Assembly: GCA_013297545.1 (NCBI GenBank)
Contig: JAAFHH010000009.1
Location: forward strand, 1 to 17,986
DNA length: 17,986 nt
Source: Alphaproteobacteria bacterium
GTDB taxonomy: Bacteria > Pseudomonadota > Alphaproteobacteria > Elsterales > Elsteraceae
Direction of reading: 5' to 3'
Part shown: positions 6,492-12,209 of the stretch, piece after piece
How positions within the stretch are numbered: position 1 is the first letter of the stretch
How the letters are laid out: each line of letters starts with the position of its first letter
The notes under the pieces: generated by a model
The model's input: only the letters and a program-made list of their open reading frames with translations
Told to the model about the DNA's origin: nothing
The model's database searches: none
Translations under genes and position numbers: made by a program

Positions 6492-7729
6492 TGATCGAGC
6501 CCGCGGCCAATGGTGCGGCTCAAGTCCTCGACCGAGGGGGCAGCTGTCGGGCCGAAGTAGCCGGCGGCTTTCTTGGCTTCCATCTCGACGGCTGCATCGG
6601 CCGGGATCAAGTGATCGGGGATCGGCACTTGGGCATCCACGCTGATGCCGGCCGCTGTGAGTGCGCCGTGCTTCATGTTCGACATCGACACCCACTGTTC
6701 GATGTGGGTGATGCCGAGCCAATGGAACACATCGGGCATCAGTTCTTGGAACCGCATGTCCTGCACGCCAGCGACACACTCCGTGCGATGGAAGTACGCG
6801 TCCGCCCGGTCGCCATCGGGGTGGCGCTTGCGGGCGTTGTAGACCAGGAACTTGGTCACTTCGCCTAGGGCCCGGCCTTCTTTGCGATTGTACACCACCA
6901 CGCCCAAACCGCCGGCCTGCGCCATTTCCACACACACCTCGATGCCGTGGGTGAGGTAGGGCCGGCAGGTGCAGATGTCGGACCCGAACACGTCAGAGCC
7001 ATTGCATTCGTCATGCACCCGGCAGGCGACCCGCGTATCTGGCCGGCCCAAGCGATCGGTGTCGCCGAACAGGTAGAGCGTGGTGCCGCCGATCGGCGGC
7101 AAGAACACGTCGAGGTCGGAGCGGGTGATCAGTTCGGGGAACATGCCCCCGGTTTGTTCAAACAAGCCGCGGCGCAGGCGGGCTTGGGGAATGCCGAAGC
7201 GTTCGGCGATACCGGGCAACCACCAGACCGGGTCGATCGCGATCTTGGTCGCGCGGATGTGACCGCTGTCCCGCAGCACCTCGCCGTCGGGCGTCAGGCG
7301 GCCGGCGCGAATGGCGTCCGCGATTTCCGGCATCTGAATGTGGGCGCGGGTGATCGCGATCGTTGGACGGATGTCGACGCCATCCTTCAATTGGCCGGCA
7401 AACACCTCGGTCGCCAAATGGCCGTAGGGGTCGAGCGAGACAATCGCGCGCGGGTCGGCCCAGGTCGGGTTCGGCTTAATGATGGCTGCCGGATGGGTAT
7501 CGGTCAGATCCGGGCGGTGGTCGCGATCAAGCGTGCCGGCCGCAACGGCGAGTGCCCGGTAGATCGCGTAGGACCCACCGTGCGTGCCGATCACGTTGCG
7601 GTGCTGCGGCTTGGTCAGCGAGGCGACGACGGGTCCGCGGTCCAGCGGTCCGTCCGCGCCCCAACGAAGCGGGATTTTCTGCGGGCTCGCGGCCAGCGGG
7701 TGAGAGGCAAGAACAATCGGGCGCGTCAT
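6488..7729 (-). CDS. URC1: GTP cyclohydrolase II homologue of the URC1/urg1 type
   Basis: A 413-aa protein, about twice the length of the riboflavin enzyme RibA (about 200 aa). The RibA-like domain is C-terminal: RVACRVHDECNGSDVFGSDI at about 233-252, with the three zinc-binding cysteines conserved (C242, C253, C255), and YNRKEGRALGEVTKFLVYN at 280-298, with the catalytic EGR loop. The first 190 or so residues (for example THGGSYAIYRALAVAAGTL and RPTIAITRAHIQMPEI) match neither RibA nor a RibB dihydroxybutanone-phosphate synthase domain but do fit the URC1/urg1 subgroup. In yeast URC1 is required for uracil degradation, and a nucleotide ring-opening step is proposed. ATG at 7729 is chosen because upstream in-frame codons give no family sequence. 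The stop overlaps the URC4 start by 4 nt. Many databases would call it plain ribA, which I think misleading. Confidence 0.92.
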   Translation of the reverse strand: MTRPIVLASHPLAASPQKIPLRWGADGPLDRGPVVASLTKPQHRNVIGTHGGSYAIYRALAVAAGTLDRDHRPDLTDTHPAAIIKPNPTWADPRAIVSLDPYGHLATEVFAGQLKDGVDIRPTIAITRAHIQMPEIADAIRAGRLTPDGEVLRDSGHIRATKIAIDPVWWLPGIAERFGIPQARLRRGLFEQTGGMFPELITRSDLDVFLPPIGGTTLYLFGDTDRLGRPDTRVACRVHDECNGSDVFGSDICTCRPYLTHGIEVCVEMAQAGGLGVVVYNRKEGRALGEVTKFLVYNARKRHPDGDRADAYFHRTECVAGVQDMRFQELMPDVFHWLGITHIEQWVSMSNMKHGALTAAGISVDAQVPIPDHLIPADAAVEMEAKKAAGYFGPTAAPSVEDLSRTIGRGLDQ

Positions 7730-7763
7730 GGACCGGAGCCTAGCGCGCTTGCCCGCGCGAAGG

Positions 7764-8990
7764 CTAGGGCACTGCCGCCCACACAGTGGTGAGGGCACGC
7801 ACCAAATCGCCGATCAATGCGTCGCTGTGGAACGGCGTCGGGGTCAAGCGCAGCCGTTCGGTGCCGCGCGGCACAGTCGGGTAGTTGATCGGCTGCACAT
7901 AGATCTGGTGATCGGTGAGCAACCGATCACTGATCGCCTTGCAGCGTGCCGCATCGCCCACCATTAGCGGCACGATGTGGCTCTCACTCGCCATGACCGG
8001 CAGGCCCGCGGCAGTGAGGGCCGCTTTCAAGGTCGCCACTTGGCCAGCGTGCGCCCGGCGCAGGTCTTGGCCCGCCATCAAGAGCTCGATGCTGCGCACG
8101 GCCGCGGCCGCGACCGGCGGGGCGACCGACGTGGTGAAGATGAAGCCGCCAGCGGCCGAGCGAATGGCGTCAACAATCGCGCGGCTGCCAGCGATGTAGC
8201 CGCCATGGCAGCCAACCGCTTTGCCGAGCGTGCCTTCAATGATCGTCACCCGGTTGCCCAAGCCATCGCGTTCGGCAATGCCCGCACCACGCGGACCGTA
8301 AAGCCCGACCGCGTGCACCTCATCCAAGTAGGTCATCGCGCCATATTGATCGGCAACATCGAGCATCGCCGCCAAGGGGGCGATGTCGCCGTCCATCGAA
8401 TAGAGCGATTCGAAGGCAACTAGAAGCGGCCGACCCGGCTCGATCTGGGCAAGGTGGGCGGCGAGATCGGCTGGATCATTGTGGCGAAAGATCACCTTCG
8501 CGGCCCCGGATTGGCGGATGCCATCGATCATTGAGGCGTGGTTTTTCTCGTCCGACAGGATGACCAGACCCGGCAGCAGGCGGCCGAGTGCAGCCAGGCT
8601 CGCGGAATTCGCAATGTAGCCGGAATTGAACAGCAAGGCGGCCGGCTTTGCATGCCAGGCGGCCAGGGTCTGTTCCAGGCGCACATGCCAGGTCGAGGTG
8701 CCGGAGATGTTGCGGGTTCCACCAGCGCCTACGCCACCGGCACCGGCGACTGCCTGCATCGCGGCGATCACGTCTGGGTGGCGGCCTTGGCCCAGATAGT
8801 CGTTCGAACACCAGACGGTGACCTCGACGCCCGTATCCTCGGGCGTGCGGCGCCAGCGCGCGCGCGGAAACGCGGCTGCGTCACGTTCCAGGTCCGCGAA
8901 CACGCGGTACCGGCCCTCGGAGCGCAACTGGGCGAGGTAGCGCTCGAACGGCGCATCATGACGATGGGCAGCGGGGGTCGCGTCAAACAT
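7764..8990 (-). CDS. hemA: 5-aminolevulinate synthase
   Basis: A 408-aa PLP enzyme of the alpha-oxoamine synthase family that condenses glycine with succinyl-CoA, the first step of haem synthesis by the C4 route typical of alphaproteobacteria. Seen in order: RYRVFADLER at 27-36, VWCSNDYLGQGRHP at 59-72, GAGGTRNISGTS at 88-99, FNSGYIAN at 121-128, SDEKNHASMIDGIRQSG at 146-162, YLDEVHAVGLYGPRG at 221-235, the PLP lysine K257 in EGTLGKAVG, and the ALAS-specific end IYVQPINYPTVPRGTERLRL at 363-382. The tail distinguishes it from the related KBL and BioF enzymes. Small deviation: CHGG after the lysine, where many relatives have a hydrophobic residue. The stop is 34 bp before the URC1-like gene on the same strand, so cotranscription is plausible. 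ATG at 8990 is the start; the gene diverges from the sensor gene. Confidence 0.94.
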   Translation of the reverse strand: MFDATPAAHRHDAPFERYLAQLRSEGRYRVFADLERDAAAFPRARWRRTPEDTGVEVTVWCSNDYLGQGRHPDVIAAMQAVAGAGGVGAGGTRNISGTSTWHVRLEQTLAAWHAKPAALLFNSGYIANSASLAALGRLLPGLVILSDEKNHASMIDGIRQSGAAKVIFRHNDPADLAAHLAQIEPGRPLLVAFESLYSMDGDIAPLAAMLDVADQYGAMTYLDEVHAVGLYGPRGAGIAERDGLGNRVTIIEGTLGKAVGCHGGYIAGSRAIVDAIRSAAGGFIFTTSVAPPVAAAAVRSIELLMAGQDLRRAHAGQVATLKAALTAAGLPVMASESHIVPLMVGDAARCKAISDRLLTDHQIYVQPINYPTVPRGTERLRLTPTPFHSDALIGDLVRALTTVWAAVP

Positions 8991-9056
8991 CGGGCGACGC
9001 TACTGCAGGCGCGCGCGTTCGAGACCTTGACGGAACGCCGCAGTTGGGTGGCCACG

Positions 9057-9084
9057 TTGCGTTTGTGGACAAAGCGCTTACACT
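9057..9084 (+). promoter_or_regulatory. Weak candidate promoter for the sensor gene, with a small palindrome
   Basis: TTGCGT (9057-9062) and TACACT (9079-9084) are spaced by 16 bp in the hemA/sensor divergent region, a loose sigma-70-like match. A perfect 12-bp dyad TTTGTGGACAAA at 9062-9073 sits in the spacer. The match is weak and could be chance. Confidence 0.2.
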
Positions 9085-9106
9085 CAGACGGCAACGCACA
9101 CCCAAG

Positions 9107-11068
9107 GTGTCAATTTTGTCCGTGTCCGCGCTATCCCTCTCTGGACGATCTGGCCTCTCGCGCTTGAGCGCGCAGGGAGCCGCATGGCTTGGCATGGCGG
9201 CCCTGCTGTTGGTCGCCGTGCTCGGCATGGTGTTGGCGGCGATCTGGATCGACACCGCCCGCCGCGGCCTCAGCAATCAAGCCCGCGAGCAAATGACCCG
9301 GGCCGGCGAGAGCGTCGCCTACCGGATCGCTGACTTGACCGAGTCCAGCGAAGCGATTGCCCGGCGCGTCGCCCGCCTGCTGGCATCGGGCGAAGTGGAA
9401 ATCTCGAACGAGGGTGCGCTGGCAGAGGCGTTGGCCGGTGAACTGTTCGAGGCGCGGGAGGTTGAAAACGTCTATGTCGGCTTCCCCGACGGGCGGTTCT
9501 TGCGCGTCGGCCGCGTGCCGCCGCGGGTGTTGAACGATCAACCGCTGGCCGAACAGCTGCGTCAACTGATCGATCCAACCCGCGAAGTCCGCCGGTCGGT
9601 GTGGGACGTCCGCAGTGCCGACAGCACTCGGCTCGCTGAAGACCTGTCAGAAGATGGCTTCGACCCCCGCGTTCGGCCGTGGTACCAAGCGGCGCGGCGC
9701 ACGGGTCAAGCGCTCTGGACCAAGCCCTATGTGTTCTGGCTGACCGGTCGGCCGGGCATCACCTACGCCTTGCCGCTGGTCAGTGGTGAGGTTGTCGGCG
9801 TCGATCTGCGCCTGGATGCGCTGGAACGCTTCTCACGCCAGTTGATGCCGAATGCGCAAGGCTTGGTGCTGGTGGCGGACGCCACGGGCGGCATCCTGTC
9901 GACCAGCGAACCGGCGCGGCTGGGCGAGGCGGATGCCGCGAACCTCTTGCTGCCGCCGATCTCCGAGCATCCGATTGCCGACGTGGTCGGTCTGTGGCGG
10001 CAGGCGTCCAGCAGCACCGAGCCCGCGCACACCGCGAGCCCGCGCTGGCTCGGCACGTCGGTTGGGGTGGGTCCAACCGGGGTCAATTGGCGCGTCTTGG
10101 TGTTGCTGCCGCGCGAGGCGTTCCTCGGTCGGCTCGACCGGTTGGTCGACAATCTCGCCACTCTTGGCATCGCGCTGATCGCGGCGGCGGCGGCGCTGTC
10201 GGCTGGCCTCGGCGCGTTGTCGAGCCATGCTTGGATCCCGGTGCTGCGCCAGCTCAGATCGATGGCGACTGGCGGCGGGGTCGCGGGCGCCACCCCGGCC
10301 AGCCGCGAGGCAAGCTTGGCCCAGGGCTATCTCGCCGAGATCGCGCGGCGACGCCAGACCGATCTGCAACAAGTCGGCGCGGCGCGCCTCGCCTTGAAGT
10401 CGCGCAGCGAGACGGCAGCTGCGATCAGTCACGACCTCGGCCAGGGCATTGAAGCCGTGATCACCAGTGCCAGCAGCCTGCGCCGCGACCTTGGGGCCGG
10501 TTCCACCCTGGAGGCGCGGGTGGCGGCGATCGAGGCGGCGGCCCGCCGGGTGGCCGACATGGCAGAGCAGTTGGCGCTGGCCGGGGCAGCGAGCTCGTCG
10601 GCAGTTCCGACGCCGGTGGATGTCACGGCAGTGGTGGCGGCGGCGATCGACGTCATGCGCGATCTGGCGAGCGAGCGCGATCTGGCGGTGATCGCGGCGT
10701 TGGCGGACGATGTCGAGGCGGTGGTCGATGGCGACCGGCTGCGCGCTGCGATCACCCACTTGCTGGCGCACGCGATTTTGTTCGCCAGCCCAAAGGCAGC
10801 GCTGGTGGTCGTGTTAACCGTCTCGGCGCACGAGGTGCAAATCGTCGTGGTGGATTGCGTGGCGCCGCTGCCGACCCCGGATGTCGTGGCGGCGGTGCAA
10901 GGAGTGCTCGCCGCCAGTGATGACCGGCCGCCACCGGCGGTTGGGCTCGGCATCGGTCTTGCGATGGCTGAGGAACAGGCCCGCGCCGCCGGTGGCAGCC
11001 TGCTGCTCGGTGCGACGGCGTTTGGGTCGATCACCGCGATTTTGCTGCCGGTCACCCGCGGCGACTGA
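9107..11068 (+). CDS. Membrane sensor with Cache-like domain and degenerate histidine-kinase core
   Basis: About 653 aa from the GTG at 9107; an upstream TTG (9044) and a GTG at 9122 are alternatives, and none has a strong ribosome site. Order of parts: TM helix near 27-48 (AWLGMAALLLVAVLGMVLAA), an extracytoplasmic region to about 340 with the Cache hallmark RPWYQAARRTGQALWTKPYV at 190-209, a second TM helix near 350-370, a helical segment with a His in AISHDLGQGIEAV (His442), then an ATPase-like region ending GLGIGLAMAEEQARAAGGSL. Classical kinases have HExRTP after the His, an N-box Asn and a DxGxG box; here the N-box reads LLAHAILFA with no Asn and the DxGxG is replaced by VDCVAP. ATP binding is doubtful, so it may be a pseudokinase or a partner of another kinase. 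No response regulator lies beside it. It diverges from hemA. Confidence 0.85.
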   Translation: MSILSVSALSLSGRSGLSRLSAQGAAWLGMAALLLVAVLGMVLAAIWIDTARRGLSNQAREQMTRAGESVAYRIADLTESSEAIARRVARLLASGEVEISNEGALAEALAGELFEAREVENVYVGFPDGRFLRVGRVPPRVLNDQPLAEQLRQLIDPTREVRRSVWDVRSADSTRLAEDLSEDGFDPRVRPWYQAARRTGQALWTKPYVFWLTGRPGITYALPLVSGEVVGVDLRLDALERFSRQLMPNAQGLVLVADATGGILSTSEPARLGEADAANLLLPPISEHPIADVVGLWRQASSSTEPAHTASPRWLGTSVGVGPTGVNWRVLVLLPREAFLGRLDRLVDNLATLGIALIAAAAALSAGLGALSSHAWIPVLRQLRSMATGGGVAGATPASREASLAQGYLAEIARRRQTDLQQVGAARLALKSRSETAAAISHDLGQGIEAVITSASSLRRDLGAGSTLEARVAAIEAAARRVADMAEQLALAGAASSSAVPTPVDVTAVVAAAIDVMRDLASERDLAVIAALADDVEAVVDGDRLRAAITHLLAHAILFASPKAALVVVLTVSAHEVQIVVVDCVAPLPTPDVVAAVQGVLAASDDRPPPAVGLGIGLAMAEEQARAAGGSLLLGATAFGSITAILLPVTRGD

Positions 11069-11082
11069 GAAAAATCCGCGCT

Positions 11083-11099
11083 CATTGAGGCGCTCAATG
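11083..11099. terminator. Perfect 7-bp inverted repeat after the sensor gene
   Basis: CATTGAG (11083-11089) and CTCAATG (11093-11099) flank GCG, 14 bp after the sensor stop. The two halves also carry a direct repeat GCGCTCA (11078 and 11090). A short hairpin terminator without a T-run, or a binding site upstream of the MarR gene, are the two readings. Confidence 0.3.
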
Positions 11100-11120
11100 G
11101 CTCCGTGTGCCGATTCAGCC

Positions 11121-11149
11121 TTGAGCGTTTCCTGAAACGGACTTATTTC
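11121..11149 (+). promoter_or_regulatory. Candidate promoter and operator of the first MarR gene
   Basis: TTGAGC (11121-11126) and TATTTC (11144-11149) are spaced by 17 bp, a fair sigma-70-like arrangement. Between them lies the perfect 14-bp palindrome CGTTTCCTGAAACG (11126-11139), placed as expected for an autorepressor site. The start codon of the regulator follows about 35 bp later. Promoter and operator functions are inferred from position and symmetry. Confidence 0.4.
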
Positions 11150-11184
11150 ACCAGCGGTTGCCTTTTTCGCGAGGACCGCTTGCC

Positions 11185-11610
11185 GTGCCGACAGATCGCT
11201 CCGTGACATCGTCGCAAATCCTGGACGCCATGGAGGCGCTTGGCCGGTCCGTGCACTCTGCCGGCTTCTCCCTGGGGTTGAACCCGGCGCAATGGTCGGC
11301 CCTGCGCTTCATTGCGCGCCCAGGCACTTGTCCCGGCACGGTCGCTGGCTTCGCCCGCCACCACCGCGCGACCACCGGCACAGCGTCGCAGACCATCGAC
11401 GCCCTGGTGCGCAAGCAGTTGGTGGCACGGGTGGAGAACCCCCAGGATCGGCGCAGCGCGCTGCTGACCTTGACCGAAGCGGGGCGCGCCATCTTGGCGC
11501 AAGATCCGCTGGTGGCGCTCGGCGACCACGTCTCGAACTTGAGCGCGCGCGAGCTCTCTGCCTTGCACGGTCACCTGACTATGTTCGCTGGTCTGGTCCA
11601 GCGGCGTTAA
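11185..11610 (+). CDS. MarR family transcriptional regulator (first)
   Basis: A 141-aa winged-helix regulator. After an N-terminal dimerisation helix (SQILDAMEALGRSVHSAGF), the domain reads LNPAQWSALRFIA, then a recognition region RATTGTASQTIDALVRKQLV, then the wing VENPQDRRSALLTLTEAG, whose Asp-Arg-Arg is the classic MarR wing motif, and a C-terminal dimer helix. I chose GTG at 11185, with GAGGA at 11171-11175 as ribosome site, over TTG at 11158. Such proteins are dimers that repress their own gene or neighbours until a small aromatic or lipophilic ligand binds. A perfect palindrome in its promoter (11126-11139) suggests autoregulation. Its stop shares bases with the stop of the second, convergent MarR gene. 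The target other than itself is unknown; the upstream sensor gene is a possible but unproven partner. Confidence 0.87.
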   Translation: MPTDRSVTSSQILDAMEALGRSVHSAGFSLGLNPAQWSALRFIARPGTCPGTVAGFARHHRATTGTASQTIDALVRKQLVARVENPQDRRSALLTLTEAGRAILAQDPLVALGDHVSNLSARELSALHGHLTMFAGLVQRR

Positions 11611-12116
11611 CTATCGCCCAGGGCGAGCACGCGGGCACCCCGGTCATAGAGACCAGTGACGAGGCCCAGCAGCTCTGACGCCGCCCCCAACGGTGCCGCA
11701 CTCGCGAGCAGGGCGACCAACGGTTCGGCAATCAGCTGGCGGCGCCGCGCCACGAGGGCGGCACTCGCCGCCTCGCCCGTCGTCGTGATCCGGTACGCCG
11801 TCTCGCGCGGCGCGGTGCCGGGGCACTTTTCTACCAGACCAGCTTTGATCAGCTTCTTCAAGCTGTAGCCGACGTTGGCGGCATCGTCGCGGTTGGCAAA
11901 GCGCATCAGATCGCTCGCCTGGCGCGGTCGGCCCGCGGTCATCAGCAGCTGCAGCACCACGCAATCGGCACCCGACAGCCGGTGCTGCCGACCATCCGGC
12001 CCGAGCAGCGCACCGGCAAACCGGTAAAACGCCTCCGCACTGCAGATCAGCGCCTGCTCGAACTCGGTCAGGCTGAGCTCGGCGGGCGTGGCGGTCAGGT
12101 GGGTTGGTGTCTTCAT
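11607..12116 (-). CDS. MarR-like winged-helix regulator (second), divergent from the monooxygenase/OYE gene
   Basis: A 169-aa protein with a winged-helix core: HRLSGADCVVLQLLMTAGRP near 46-65, ASDLMRFANRDDAANVGYSL as the helix-turn-helix region, LKKLIKAGLVEKCPG as the following helix and start of the wing, then TAYRITTTGEAASAAL. It lacks the DRR wing signature of typical MarR members, so it belongs to a more distant branch, closer to the regulators found next to aromatic-CoA degradation genes. It starts at ATG 12116 and is transcribed away from the 2-aminobenzoyl-CoA-type oxygenase gene, with a 21-bp imperfect palindrome between them. The arrangement suggests it controls that gene in response to an aromatic acyl-CoA or related ligand; that is an inference. 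Its stop overlaps the stop of the first MarR gene. Confidence 0.83.
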   Translation of the reverse strand: MKTPTHLTATPAELSLTEFEQALICSAEAFYRFAGALLGPDGRQHRLSGADCVVLQLLMTAGRPRQASDLMRFANRDDAANVGYSLKKLIKAGLVEKCPGTAPRETAYRITTTGEAASAALVARRRQLIAEPLVALLASAAPLGAASELLGLVTGLYDRGARVLALGDS

Positions 12117-12123
12117 GGCTGGC

Positions 12124-12151
12124 TTGACGCACCGGGCTATAGTGATAATTT
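12124..12151 (+). promoter_or_regulatory. Candidate promoter of the monooxygenase/OYE fusion gene
   Basis: TTGACG (12124-12129) followed after 16 bp by TAATTT (12146-12151); GATAAT at 12144 is an alternative -10 with a shorter spacer. The area is locally AT-rich and lies in the divergent region 59-86 bp before the ATG at 12210. The -10 overlaps the palindrome at 12145-12165. Confidence 0.35.
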
Positions 12152-12165
12152 ACCCGGTAGTTTAT
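12145..12165. promoter_or_regulatory. 21-bp imperfect palindrome, probable operator of the divergent MarR-like regulator
   Basis: Arms ATAATTTACC (12145-12154) and GGTAGTTTAT (12156-12165) pair at 8 of 10 positions around a single C. An outer pair, ACCGGG (12131-12136) and CCCGGT (12153-12158), is also perfectly inverted. Size and symmetry fit a MarR-dimer operator, and the overlap with the candidate -10 of the fusion gene suggests repression. Confidence 0.5.
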
Positions 12166-12209
12166 TGCATGACGGCGCGAGCGCCAAGGTGCAGCAGGGG
12201 AGCCAGGGC

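Noticed and set aside
6492..6935. N-terminal extension of the URC4 frame
   Set aside because: It overlaps the cyclohydrolase gene; GTG at 6491 gives a 4-nt overlap and family-like length.
6488..7729. Reading the cyclohydrolase as riboflavin-pathway ribA or a ribBA fusion
   Set aside because: The N-terminal part shows no RibB motifs, no rib genes are nearby, and the neighbours are URC4 and upp.
7744..7759. Hairpin CGCGC/GCGCG between hemA and the cyclohydrolase gene, as terminator
   Set aside because: Only 5 bp of stem and no T-run; too weak to claim that the operon is split here.
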